DNA of 64,000 nucleotides from Sphingomonas panacis (GTDB taxonomy: Bacteria; Pseudomonadota; Alphaproteobacteria; Sphingomonadales; Sphingomonadaceae): the NCBI RefSeq assembly GCF_001717955.1, contig NZ_CP014168.1, forward strand, positions 3,751,501 through 3,815,500. The letters run 5' to 3'. Below the pieces are notes generated by a model, which did not search any database, was not told the origin of the DNA, and was given only the letters and a program-made list of their open reading frames with translations. This document shows positions 43,333 through 51,889 of this stretch, in pieces. A program made the translations under genes and the position numbers. Each line of letters begins with the position of its first letter. Positions within the stretch are counted from its first letter, which is position 1.

Positions 43333-44093
43333 TCGCGTTTCCCTGCGCGGGCGACCGCCTGCTCGGCACGCTCGATGAAGCCTCGGGCGAGACCGGGCTG
43401 CTGATCGTCTCGGGCGGTAATGAAGTCCGCGCCGGCGCGCATCGCGGCATGGCGTTGCTCGCCGCGCGACTGGCGGCGGCGGGCGTGCCGGTGTTCCGCT
43501 TCGACCGGCGCGGCGTCGGCGATTCAAGCGGCGAAAATGGCGGCTTCCTGTCCTCCGCCCCCGATATCGCAGCAGCGGCGGCGACCTTCACCGCCGAGAC
43601 GGGGGTGCGCCGTCTCATCGCGTTCGGCAATTGCGACGCCGCGACCGCGCTCGCGCTGTTCGGGCATTGCGCCGGGATCGACCGGCTGATCCTCGCCAAT
43701 CCGTGGGTGATCGACGACGCCGACGATCTGCCGCCCGCCGCCGCGATCCGGGCACGCTACGCAGACAAGGTGAAGAACCCGCGCGAGTGGCTCCGGCTGG
43801 CCAGCGGCGGGGTGAACCTGCGCAGGCTCGTCGTGGGCTTGCGCAAAGTGACGCAAGCGCGGTCGCCACGCGAGGACGGCCTCGCCGCGCGACTGATCGC
43901 CGCGCTGGAGGGTTGGGGCGCGCGCGCGACGATCCTGCTCGCAAACGGCGACTCGACCGCGCTCGCGTTTCGCGATGCGATGAAGACCGCGACGCTCGCC
44001 GCGCCGATCGAAACGCTCGACAGCCCCTCGCACAGCTTCGCGCGCGAAGGCGATGCGGATTGGTTGTTCGAACGGATTTTCGAGGCGATCTGA
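43320..44093 (+). CDS. XrtA-associated alpha/beta hydrolase (hydrolase 1 type)
   Basis: 257 residues, TIGR03100 type. MRRLIAFPCAGDRLLGTLDE, IVSGGNEVRAGAHRGMALLA and FRFDRRGVGDSSGENGGF are diagnostic. The nucleophile elbow is IAFGNCDAATALALFG, so the nucleophile is Cys, as in dienelactone hydrolase; the His is in DSPSHSFAREGDADWL. It may release or proofread acyl groups on the carrier. ATG 43320 fits the family start; ATG 43308 is 12 bases earlier. It overlaps the upstream gene, so the carrier and both hydrolases form one operon. Confidence 0.9.
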   Translation: MRRLIAFPCAGDRLLGTLDEASGETGLLIVSGGNEVRAGAHRGMALLAARLAAAGVPVFRFDRRGVGDSSGENGGFLSSAPDIAAAAATFTAETGVRRLIAFGNCDAATALALFGHCAGIDRLILANPWVIDDADDLPPAAAIRARYADKVKNPREWLRLASGGVNLRRLVVGLRKVTQARSPREDGLAARLIAALEGWGARATILLANGDSTALAFRDAMKTATLAAPIETLDSPSHSFAREGDADWLFERIFEAI

Positions 44094-44106
44094 CCCGCAA
44101 CACCCG

Positions 44107-44137
44107 TCGCCCCAACGCAAGCGGGGGTCTCGGGCGA
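44107..44137. repeat. Decayed palindrome between convergent hydrolase and trxB
   Basis: gtcgccccaacgcaag...gggcgac: the outer gtcgccc (44109-44115) and gggcgac (44129-44135) are complementary, the middle is imperfect. It resembles the clean palindrome at 4735-4760 and fills the same place, between two converging genes. It may act as a bidirectional terminator. Confidence 0.45.
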
Positions 44138-44151
44138 CGAAGTTTCGCGCG

Positions 44152-45117
44152 CTATTCCGCCGCTTCCGCCACCTTGAAATCCTCCGCCGCGAGGAAGCGT
44201 TCGGCATCGAGCGCGGCCATGCAGCCGCTGCCGGCGGCCGTCACCGCCTGACGGTAATGCTTGTCCATCACGTCACCGCAGGCGAACACGCCGGGCACGT
44301 TGGTCTTGGTAGTGCCGGTCTCTACCTTGATGTAATGATCCTCGTCGAGATCGACGTGGCCACGGAACAGCTCGGTCGCCGGGTGGTGGCCGATCGCGAC
44401 GAAGCCGCCGTCGGTGTCGAGCCGCGACAGCTCGCCCGTCACCGTGTCGCGCAGTTCCAACGCGATCAGGCCCGCCGTGCCGCCGCCATCGACGAACTCG
44501 GCGACTTCCTTGTTCCACAGCACGCTCACGTTCTTGTGCGCGAACAGCCGGTCCTGGAGGATCTTCTCGGCACGGAAATGGTCGCGGCGGTGGATGATCG
44601 TCACGTCGGGCGAATGGTTGGTGAGGTACAAAGCCTCCTCGACCGCAGTGTTGCCGCCGCCGATCACCGCGACCTTCTTGCCGCGATAGAAGAACCCGTC
44701 GCAGGTCGCGCACGCGCTGACGCCCTTGCCCTTGAGCGCTTCCTCGCTGTCCAGCCCGAGCCACTTGGCCTGCGCGCCGGTCGCGATGACGAGCGTGTCG
44801 CCCTCATAGACATCGCCGCCGTCGCCGATCAGCCGGAACGGGCGCTGCGAGACATCGACCTCGACGATCGTGTCGTACATGAGTTGCGTGCCGACATGCT
44901 CGGCCTGCTTCTGCATCTGCTCCATCAGCCACGGCCCCTGGATCACGTCGGCGAAACCGGGGTAATTCTCGACATCGGTGGTCGTCATGAGCTGCCCGCC
45001 GGGCTGGATGCCCTGCACGAGAATCGGCTTCAGCCCCGCACGAGCGCCGTAGATGGCGGCGGTGAGGCCCGCCGGCCCGGAACCGAGGATCAACATGCGG
45101 GTGGTATGCGTGGTCAT
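44152..45117 (-). CDS. trxB: Thioredoxin-disulfide reductase
   Basis: Reduces thioredoxin with NADPH. 321 residues, standard low-Mr type. FAD motif MLILGSGPAGLTAAIYGARA near residue 8, redox-active SACATCDGFFYRGKK (CATC, about 137), NADPH motif VAVIGGGNTAVEEALYL, and the C-terminal FAD site VFACGDVMDKHYRQAVTAAG. ATG 45117 was chosen since upstream residues are low-complexity. It is divergent from mobA and convergent with the hydrolase 1 gene. Confidence 0.97.
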   Translation of the reverse strand: MTTHTTRMLILGSGPAGLTAAIYGARAGLKPILVQGIQPGGQLMTTTDVENYPGFADVIQGPWLMEQMQKQAEHVGTQLMYDTIVEVDVSQRPFRLIGDGGDVYEGDTLVIATGAQAKWLGLDSEEALKGKGVSACATCDGFFYRGKKVAVIGGGNTAVEEALYLTNHSPDVTIIHRRDHFRAEKILQDRLFAHKNVSVLWNKEVAEFVDGGGTAGLIALELRDTVTGELSRLDTDGGFVAIGHHPATELFRGHVDLDEDHYIKVETGTTKTNVPGVFACGDVMDKHYRQAVTAAGSGCMAALDAERFLAAEDFKVAEAAE

Positions 45118-45328
45118 ATCGGCTTCCAGCTTGGCGACGGGGCGTCTCGGGCGCGCTTCTATGGGGCAAGCGGCCCGGATGGCAATATCGGCATGGCAGC
45201 GCGTCGGTACAAACCGCGCGCGCGACAGTTTTGTTTTGCGACGCCATGACGATGCTATCACAACGCTTCGACACCCCACGCTCATTGCGGACGGTAGGAG
45301 GGTGGCTGACGAACTCGGGATAGTGCTG

Positions 45329-45871
45329 ATGACCTCTCGTACGATCCTCGGCGCGATCATTGCAGGCGGCGCGTCGAGCCGGTTCGGCAGCGACAAGGCG
45401 CTGGCGCTGCTCGATGGCCAACCGCTGATCGCGCACGCAGCCGCCGCGCTCGGAGCGTTCGTGAAGACGATCGTGGTGTGTGGCCGAGACTGGAATGGCT
45501 TGCAGTCGCTTGCCGACCGGCCACGTCCCGGCCTCGGCCCGCTCGGCGGGATCGCCGCCGCGTTGCTCCACGCCGAAGCGACGGGATATACGCACGTCCT
45601 CACGATCGGTTGCGACATGCCGCGCGTGCCACCGGCGTTGATCGCCGATGTGATCGCGGGCGCACCGGCCTATTGCGGCGACGCGCCGATCCTCGGCTGC
45701 TGGCGTGCCGATGCCGCCGAGATGCTCGCGGCGCGGCTCGACGGGTACGTCAGCGGCACGAAGAGCGCCGCGCTGTCGATCCGGCGCTGGGCCGACGCGG
45801 TGGGCGCGACCGCCCTGCCCGCGCCCGAGCCGCTTTTCAACGTCAACACGCCCGCGGATTTGCCGATATGA
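45329..45871 (+). CDS. mobA: Molybdenum cofactor guanylyltransferase
   Basis: 180 residues. AIIAGGASSRFGSDKALALL at the N-terminus is the nucleotide-binding signature; GLGPLGGIAAALLHA and LTIGCDMPRVPPALI follow. It joins GMP to molybdopterin to form the guanine dinucleotide cofactor for DMSO-reductase-type enzymes. ATG 45329 fits the family start; GTG 45302 in frame has aggagg directly abutting and is less likely. Its stop overlaps fdhD by four bases. Confidence 0.93.
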   Translation: MTSRTILGAIIAGGASSRFGSDKALALLDGQPLIAHAAAALGAFVKTIVVCGRDWNGLQSLADRPRPGLGPLGGIAAALLHAEATGYTHVLTIGCDMPRVPPALIADVIAGAPAYCGDAPILGCWRADAAEMLAARLDGYVSGTKSAALSIRRWADAVGATALPAPEPLFNVNTPADLPI

Positions 45872-46662
45872 CCACGCGCACCGAACACATCCTCGTCCTC
45901 ACCCGCGATGGCGCGCATACGGATGAGCGCACCATCGCGATCGAGGCGCCCGTCGCGATCGAGGTGAACGGCATCGGCTATGCCGTGCTGATGGCCACCC
46001 CCGCCGCGCTCGACGATCTCGCCACCGGCTTCCTGCTCACCGAACGGCTGATCGATGCGGCCGCCGACATCCTCGACATGGACGTGTTCGAGACGCCCGC
46101 CGGCTGGATCGTCCGCGTGACCGTCGCCGAGCGTTGCGCGGGGCGAATCCATGACCGGGTCCGCCACCGCACCAGCGATACCGCCTGCGGGCTGTGCGGC
46201 GTCTCCGGGCTGGAACAGGTCGTCCGCCCGGTTACGCGGCATGCGCCGACGCCGCACACCAGCGCCGCCGCCGTGTTCACCGCGCTGGAGGCGATCCGCG
46301 CGCACCAGCCGCTCACCGCCGCGACAGGAGCGCTGCACGCGGCGGCGGTGTGCGATACCACCGGGGCGATCGTCGCCGCGCGCGAGGATGTCGGCCGCCA
46401 CAACGCGCTCGACAAGCTGATCGGCGCTTGCGCGCCTGCGGAGATCGCAGCGGGTTTCGTGCTCGTCACCTCCCGAATCAGCTTCGAAATGGTCGACAAG
46501 GCGCTGGTCGCCGGCGCGCCGCTGCTCGTCGGCATCTCCGCCCCGACCGGACTCGCGGTCGATCACGCGCGCGCGCATGGACTCAGTCTGGTCGCGCTGG
46601 CGCGGAAGGATGCGATGCTGGTGATGAACGATCCGCACCACGTTTTCGCGGCGCGTTTGTGA
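45868..46662 (+). CDS. fdhD: Sulfurtransferase FdhD
   Basis: 264 residues. The Cys loop DTACGLCGVSGLEQVVRP (about 110) carries the persulfide passed from IscS to the Mo-bisMGD cofactor; GALHAAAVCDTTGAIVAARE, DVGRHNALDKLIGA and VTSRISFEMVDKALVAGAPL are the other signatures. It activates formate dehydrogenase. It is translated with mobA, so the pair makes and sulfurates the cofactor, but the formate dehydrogenase genes are not in view. Confidence 0.96.
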   Translation: MTTRTEHILVLTRDGAHTDERTIAIEAPVAIEVNGIGYAVLMATPAALDDLATGFLLTERLIDAAADILDMDVFETPAGWIVRVTVAERCAGRIHDRVRHRTSDTACGLCGVSGLEQVVRPVTRHAPTPHTSAAAVFTALEAIRAHQPLTAATGALHAAAVCDTTGAIVAAREDVGRHNALDKLIGACAPAEIAAGFVLVTSRISFEMVDKALVAGAPLLVGISAPTGLAVDHARAHGLSLVALARKDAMLVMNDPHHVFAARL

Positions 46663-46666
46663 ACGA

Positions 46667-46743
46667 TGGTAGCGAAGGAGGGACTTGAACCCCCGACCCC
46701 AGGATTATGATTCCCGTGCTCTAACCAGCTGAGCTACTTCGCC
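46667..46743 (-). tRNA. tRNA-Met (anticodon CAT), elongator type
   Basis: The reverse complement begins GGCGAAGTAGCTCAGCTGGT and ends with an encoded CCA. Cloverleaf: acceptor GGCGAAG/CTTCGCT (first pair G-U), anticodon stem CGGGA/TCCTG and loop ATCATAA giving CAT, T arm with GGTTCAAGTC. The paired first position argues against an initiator tRNA, and the body is unlike tRNA-Ile2, so elongator Met is most likely. Confidence 0.93.
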
Positions 46744-46763
46744 TCGTCATCGCGAGAGCGGCG

Positions 46764-46792
46764 CCTATAAGTGCGTCAAACCGGGCGGTCAA
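46764..46792 (-). promoter_or_regulatory. Putative promoter of tRNA-Met
   Basis: On the minus strand TTGACC (46787-46792) and TATAGG (46764-46769) are 17 bases apart, close to the sigma-70 consensus. The tRNA starts 20 bases after the -10 box. The -35 box overlaps the last bases of the RNA ligase gene. Confidence 0.55.
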
Positions 46793-47298
46793 GCGAACAT
46801 ATGGCGCGACAGCGGCTCCCACGGCCCGCCGCGATAATACCAGCTCGCCAGACCCGCGATCGCCACCGCGCGCGGGCGGAAATCGACCGCCAGCGCGCTC
46901 AGCAGCGCCTTCGCCTCCGCAGGCGGCACCTTGTTCTGGATGGTGACGTGGGGACGCCAGCCGGCGCGATCCTGCGGCATCAGCAATGGCGCGAATGCGT
47001 GCGCGAGCGAATCGCGAATGTCCTCCAGCGAGGGGCTTTCGATGCGGAACGCGACACCGCCGCCGAGCGACATCAGCCCGCCGATCCGCGCGTCTGGCGG
47101 CGCCACCCCGCGCGTTGCCGCCGACAGGCGCTGCTTGAGTTCGGCCGTGATCGACGGCGGCAGATGGTGGAACATGGTGAGATGCGCCGCCAGTTGGTTG
47201 CGCTCGGGCGGGAAGTGCCGCTTGCGCAACCCGTCGAAGAACGCCGCATCGGTTTTGCCGAACAGCGCCGTCACGATTACGGGTGCGGCCTCGTTCAA
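46789..47298 (-). CDS. 2'-5' RNA ligase family / 2H phosphoesterase
   Basis: 169 residues. The two HxT motifs of the 2H superfamily are visible: [11 protein letters not shown] (about 50) and [19 protein letters not shown] (about 123). Such enzymes act on 2'-5' or cyclic phosphodiester bonds in RNA or nucleotides; the substrate is unknown. The start TTG 47298 overlaps the kup stop, and a GTG at 47274 is an alternative. It probably forms one transcript with kup. Confidence 0.84.
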   Translation of the reverse strand: MNEAAPVIVTALFGKTDAAFFDGLRKRHFPPERNQLAAHLTMFHHLPPSITAELKQRLSAATRGVAPPDARIGGLMSLGGGVAFRIESPSLEDIRDSLAHAFAPLLMPQDRAGWRPHVTIQNKVPPAEAKALLSALAVDFRPRAVAIAGLASWYYRGGPWEPLSRHMFA

Positions 47299-49232
47299 AT
47301 CTCGAGCTGGCTGCCGAGTTCGACGACCCGGTTGGTGGGCAGCCGGAAGAACTCCATCGCGCTTTCGGCGTTGCGGAGCATCCACGCGAACAGCTTCTCG
47401 CGCCAGATCATCATCCCCGGCCGCGACGATGCCAGCAATGTCTGCCGTGCCAGGAAGAAGCTGGTGTCCATCATGCGGAACTCGGCGCCGCAGCGATGCA
47501 CGTTGGCGAGCGCGACCGGCACGTCCGGTTCCTCGATGAAACCGTATTTCAGGATCATCCGGTGGAAGCCGTGCGTCAGGTCTTCGAGATGGCAGCGCTG
47601 CCCTTCCGCGACATACGGCTCATCGACGATCTTCACCGTCAGCAGGATGATGCGCTCGTGCAGCACCTTGTTGTGCTTGAGGTTGTGGAGCAGCGCGTGC
47701 GGCACCCCCTCCGGCGTCGAGGTCATGAACACCGCCGTCCCCGGCACGCGAGTCGCGGCGGTGGCGGCGGATTGGATGAACACCTTGATCGGCATCGCGC
47801 CCTCGCGCATCCGCGCGATCATCAACTGCCGTCCCTTCGACCACGTCGTCAGGATCGTGAAGATGATGAAGCCGGCAAGCAGCGGGAACCAGCCGCCCGA
47901 GACGATCTTGGTCAGGTTCGCGGTGAAATACGCGCCATCAACCAGGAAGAACACCGCCAGCAGCGGCACGGCGGCGATCAGCGGCCAGTTCCACAAGCGG
48001 CGCAGCACCACCACCAGTAGACAGGTGTCGATCAGCATCGCTCCCGTCACCGCAATGCCATAGGCGGCGGTGAGGTTCGACGAACTGCGGAAGAACGCGA
48101 CCAGCAGCAGCACCATCGCCAGCAGCAGCCAGTTGATCAGCGGGATGTAGATCTGCCCGGCGGTCGCGGCATTGGTATGCTCGATCCGCAGCCGCGGCAT
48201 GAAGCCGAGCTGGATCGCCTGCTGAGTCACCGAGAACGCGCCCGAGATCACCGCCTGGCTGGCAATCATCGCCGCCGCCGTCGCGATCAGCACGAGCGGC
48301 AATTCCCAACCGGCCGGCGCGAGTTTGTAGAACGGGCTTTCCAGCGCGGGCACGCCATCGCGAAACAACAAGGCGCCCTGCCCCATGTAGTTGAGCATCA
48401 GCGCGGGCAGCACGAAGAACATCCATGACACGCGGATCGGATTGCGGCCGAAATGCCCCATGTCGGCATAAAGCGCCTCCGCGCCCGTCACCGCCAACAC
48501 GACCGAACCGAGCGCGAGGAAGGCGCGCAGCGGATCGTGGTAGAAGAACAGGGCGGCATAGTGCGGCGACAGCGCCCACAGGATGCCCGGCGTCTTGACC
48601 ATGCTCATCACGCCGAGCGCGGCGATCACCACGAAATACAGCAGCATGACGGGGCCGAAGAACAGCCCGATCTTGGCGGTGCCTTTGCTCTGGATGACGA
48701 ACAACGCGATGATGATGAGCCCCGACAGTGGCAGCACCAGATGCGACAGGCTCGGCTGCGCGACGGCAAGACCCTCGACCGCGCCGAGCACCGTCACCGC
48801 CGGGGTGATCATGCTGTCCCCGTAGAACAACGCGGTCGCGAACACGCCGAGCAGCACGATCCCGCGCGACCAGCGGATCTGCTTCACCCGCCCCGAGATC
48901 AGCGCGAGCAAGGCGAGGCTGCCGCCCTCGCCCTTGTTGTCGGCGCGCATGATGATCGTGACGTACTGGATCGTCACGACGAGCAGCATCGACCAGAAGA
49001 TCAGGCTGACCACGCCCATGATGTGCAGCGCATCGACCGCGAGCTTGTGATGCCCGGCGAAGGTTTCGCGGAAGGCGTAGAGCGGGCTGGTGCCGATGTC
49101 GCCGAACACCACGCCGATCGCGCCGAGCGCGAGCTTCGGCAGCGGGTCCGCGCCATGCGAGGGAGCGCCGGGCGTCGCGAGATCGGCTCCGGCGGGCGCG
49201 GGTTCAGCCGCGCTGGTGACGATATTGCTCAC
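47295..49232 (-). CDS. kup: KUP/HAK-type potassium uptake permease
   Basis: 645 residues, start GTG 49232. About twelve membrane helices are seen, beginning with [20 protein letters not shown] (the family signature near residue 35) and including [20 protein letters not shown]. The last 170 residues form the cytoplasmic domain with [19 protein letters not shown]. It imports K+ with protons, working best at acid pH. A second potassium gene (TMEM175) lies elsewhere in the window. It is cotranscribed with the 2'-5' RNA ligase gene downstream. Confidence 0.96.
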   Translation of the reverse strand: MSNIVTSAAEPAPAGADLATPGAPSHGADPLPKLALGAIGVVFGDIGTSPLYAFRETFAGHHKLAVDALHIMGVVSLIFWSMLLVVTIQYVTIIMRADNKGEGGSLALLALISGRVKQIRWSRGIVLLGVFATALFYGDSMITPAVTVLGAVEGLAVAQPSLSHLVLPLSGLIIIALFVIQSKGTAKIGLFFGPVMLLYFVVIAALGVMSMVKTPGILWALSPHYAALFFYHDPLRAFLALGSVVLAVTGAEALYADMGHFGRNPIRVSWMFFVLPALMLNYMGQGALLFRDGVPALESPFYKLAPAGWELPLVLIATAAAMIASQAVISGAFSVTQQAIQLGFMPRLRIEHTNAATAGQIYIPLINWLLLAMVLLLVAFFRSSSNLTAAYGIAVTGAMLIDTCLLVVVLRRLWNWPLIAAVPLLAVFFLVDGAYFTANLTKIVSGGWFPLLAGFIIFTILTTWSKGRQLMIARMREGAMPIKVFIQSAATAATRVPGTAVFMTSTPEGVPHALLHNLKHNKVLHERIILLTVKIVDEPYVAEGQRCHLEDLTHGFHRMILKYGFIEEPDVPVALANVHRCGAEFRMMDTSFFLARQTLLASSRPGMMIWREKLFAWMLRNAESAMEFFRLPTNRVVELGSQLEI

Positions 49233-49384
49233 TGGAAGGCAGTTCTTGCCCGAAAATCAATCATATATGGCATATGCAGACCGATCGCGCCCCAGTGATC
49301 CACCGATGGAATCCACAGCGGCAGGCCCGTAGCATGGCGCTCGGGTCGTTAGCAATCTTCCATGTGGGGACGCGCTCGCGCGGT

Positions 49385-50296
49385 TCAAGACGTCCGCGCG
49401 GCATAGGCCTGCCCCAGCGTCAGGATCGCGGTGGCGTGGCGTGCGGCGATCGCGGCGGTATCCGCACCATAGCCACCGCCGACCGTGCTGGCGAGCGGGA
49501 TGCCGCGCTGGATCGCAAGCCGCGCCACCAGCGTCTCGCGCGCGACCAGTCCCGCCTCGGTGAGCGAAAGCCGGCCGAGTCGGTCACCCCCGAACGGATC
49601 GACGCCGGCCTGATAGAGAATGAGCTGCGGCCGCACGCTATCGAGCAAAGGCGCCAGCGACTCCTCCAACGCCCGAAGATAGGCCGCGTCCCCGGTGCCG
49701 TCGGGCAGCGCCACGTCGAGCGTCGAGCGCGCCTTTCGCGCCGGGAAGTTCTTCTCGGCATGAATCGAATAGGTCGCGATTCCGCTGCGCCCGGCGCACA
49801 GCGACGCCGTGCCGTCGCCCTGATGCACGTCGCAATCGACCACCAGCAGCCGCTCGACGGTGCCCTCCTCGACCAGCCGCACCGCCGCCACCGCGAGATC
49901 GTTGAGCACGCAATAGCCCGATCCGGTGCCCGCCAGCGCATGATGGCTGCCGCCCGCGGTGTTCGCCGCATAGCCGTGGTCGAGCGCAAGCCGCCCCGCC
50001 AGCCATGTCCCGCCGACGACATGACGCGATCGTTCCGCCACCGCCGCCGTCACCGCGAAGCCGATGCGGCGTTCCTTTTCCGCCGGTACGCGCACCTCGA
50101 TCACCTCGGCGATATAGTCCGGGTCATGCACCGCCTCCAGCCACGCGCGCGGCATCGGCTCGGGCTCGACCCAGTTGAGGCGCGTGCCCTCCGCGCGCAG
50201 TAGATCGCGGAGCAGCCCGTTCTTGCTGAGCTGAGTCGGGCTGTTCGCATGCGCGGCGGAAACATAGGCGGGATGATGGACGATCGGGATCACCAC
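49385..50296 (-). CDS. HDAC-family deacetylase
   Basis: 303 residues, arginase-deacetylase fold. Zinc and active-site residues: AGGSHHALAGTGSGYCVLND (His pair about 118), VVDCDVHQGDGTASLC (Asp and His ligands about 150), LILYQAGVDPFGGDRLGRLS (Asp about 228) and ASTVGGGYGADTAAI. Family members deacetylate lysine, polyamines or acetoin-linked targets; the RRIGFxxxxxVxERSRxxVGGT-type segment fits the bacterial class IV-like group. GTG 50296 or the next GTG 50293 could start it. It is divergent from the esterase gene. Confidence 0.92.
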   Translation of the reverse strand: MVIPIVHHPAYVSAAHANSPTQLSKNGLLRDLLRAEGTRLNWVEPEPMPRAWLEAVHDPDYIAEVIEVRVPAEKERRIGFAVTAAVAERSRHVVGGTWLAGRLALDHGYAANTAGGSHHALAGTGSGYCVLNDLAVAAVRLVEEGTVERLLVVDCDVHQGDGTASLCAGRSGIATYSIHAEKNFPARKARSTLDVALPDGTGDAAYLRALEESLAPLLDSVRPQLILYQAGVDPFGGDRLGRLSLTEAGLVARETLVARLAIQRGIPLASTVGGGYGADTAAIAARHATAILTLGQAYAARTS

Positions 50297-50343
50297 GCTT
50301 AGGTAAGGTCGCGGGCGGCGCGGCGCAAAGCGGCGCCAAGGAG

Positions 50344-51336
50344 ATGCTTTTGGCCGATATTTTCGTTCGCCCCGATGTGCGTGGTTTTCTCGCTTTTCTC
50401 AACGCCGCGCCCGGCCCGCGCATGCACGAAGTCGATGCCGCCCGTGCCCGCATGATGCTCCGGTCGATCAAGGACATCGCCGATCTGCCGATCGGCACGC
50501 TCGGCACGATGCTCGATCTGACCATTCCCGGCCCGGCCGGCGATCTGCCCGCGCGGCTGTTCGATCCGCGTAGCGTGCGCGACCCCGGCCCGTTGGTGCT
50601 GTTCTTCCACGGCGGCGGTTTCGTCATCGGCGATCTCGACACGCATGCAAGCTTCTGTGCCGAAATGGCGCGCGCGCTCGATCTGCCGGTGCTGTCGGTC
50701 GATTACCGGCTCGCCCCCGAACATCGCTGGCCCGCCGCGCCCGACGATTGCGAGGCCGCCGCGCGCTGGGTCGCGAGCGCGCCGCCCGCGCTGCCGCGCG
50801 TCGCAACGGGCCTCGTCCTGTGCGGCGACAGCGCGGGCGGCAACCTCGCGATCATCACCGCGATGGCGCTGCGCGACGATCCCGCACCGCTGCCGGTGGT
50901 GGCGCACCTGCTGTTCTACCCCGCCGCCGACGGCTCGCGCACGTACCCGAGCCTCGCCGCGTTCGAGAGCGGCTATCTGCTCGATCGCGACAGCCTCCGG
51001 TGGTTCGCCGACGCCTATCAGGCCGATTTCAGCCACCCACGCGCCTCGCCGCTGCTCGCCGATCTCGCTGGCATGCCGCCTGCCACGGTGCTCACCACCA
51101 GCCTCGACCCGCTCCGCGATCAGGGTCGCGCTTATGCCGCCGCGCTCGCGCAGGCCGGCGTGCCGGTGACGTTCCGCGAGGCGAATGGCACGGTTCACGG
51201 CTTCATCACGCTGCGTCAGGCGATTCCCTCGGCGGTCGCGGACTGCGCCGGCGCCTTCGCACTTGCGAAGACGATGATTGCGGAGAGTGTCGCCACGCGG
51301 CTAACGTCGCCCGCTCCCACCTCAGAGGCGCGTTGA
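50344..51336 (+). CDS. Alpha/beta hydrolase, hormone-sensitive lipase type
   Basis: 330 residues. The HSL oxyanion motif FFHGGGFVIGDLDTH (about 87) and nucleophile elbow LCGDSAGGNLAIIT (Ser about 160) are clear; the acid residue is in TSLDPLRDQGRAY and the His in NGTVHGFITLRQ. Such enzymes hydrolyse short-chain esters. The start is uncertain: aaggag directly abuts ATG 50344, while TTG 50350 has the better spacing. It is three bases before rppH, so the two share a transcript. Confidence 0.92.
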   Translation: MLLADIFVRPDVRGFLAFLNAAPGPRMHEVDAARARMMLRSIKDIADLPIGTLGTMLDLTIPGPAGDLPARLFDPRSVRDPGPLVLFFHGGGFVIGDLDTHASFCAEMARALDLPVLSVDYRLAPEHRWPAAPDDCEAAARWVASAPPALPRVATGLVLCGDSAGGNLAIITAMALRDDPAPLPVVAHLLFYPAADGSRTYPSLAAFESGYLLDRDSLRWFADAYQADFSHPRASPLLADLAGMPPATVLTTSLDPLRDQGRAYAAALAQAGVPVTFREANGTVHGFITLRQAIPSAVADCAGAFALAKTMIAESVATRLTSPAPTSEAR

Positions 51337-51339
51337 GCG

Positions 51340-51819
51340 ATGACCGATCCCCATTTGCTTCCCTATCGCCCGTGCGCGGGGCTGATGATCCTCAACCGCG
51401 AGGGCCGCGTCTTCGTCGGCCAGCGCAAGGACACCAGCATCGAAGCGTGGCAGATGCCGCAGGGCGGGATCGATCCCGGCGAGGACGCCGAGACGGCGGC
51501 GCTGCGCGAACTCCGCGAGGAAACCGGCATCGCCGCCGATCGCGTCGAACTGATCGCCATCGCCCCGCACGAACTCAGATACGATCTGCCGCCCGATCTG
51601 GTCGGCAAGGTGTGGAAGGGAAAATGGCGCGGCCAGCGCCAGCGCTGGTTCCTCTGCCGCTTTCTCGGAGACGACAGCGAGATCGACATCGCCACCGAGC
51701 ATGAGGAATTCATCGCCTGGCGCTGGATCGAACCCGCGCAACTGCCCGCGCTGATCGTGCCATTCAAGAAGGCGCTGTATGAGGAAGTCCTGCTCCTGTT
51801 CCGCGACTATCTCGGTTGA
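51340..51819 (+). CDS. rppH: RNA pyrophosphohydrolase (Nudix)
   Basis: 159 residues, the normal RppH length. The Nudix box is GGIDPGEDAETAALRELREE TGI in two parts (residues 42-64), and PYRPCAGLMILNREGRVFVG precedes it; MPQGGID and WRWIEPAQLPALIVPFKKAL complete the family pattern. RppH converts 5'-triphosphate mRNA to monophosphate and starts RNA decay. It starts right after the esterase stop. Confidence 0.95.
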   Translation: MTDPHLLPYRPCAGLMILNREGRVFVGQRKDTSIEAWQMPQGGIDPGEDAETAALRELREETGIAADRVELIAIAPHELRYDLPPDLVGKVWKGKWRGQRQRWFLCRFLGDDSEIDIATEHEEFIAWRWIEPAQLPALIVPFKKALYEEVLLLFRDYLG

Positions 51820-51889
51820 TGCGATCAGCGGCCCCGCGCCGACGGCAGGCTGAGATCGTCACGGTGGCTGTCGATGCTATGGGAATGTC

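Noticed and set aside
44107..44137. Standard rho-independent terminator between hydrolase 1 and trxB
   Set aside because: The stem is imperfect and lacks a T-run, so it is listed as a decayed repeat instead.
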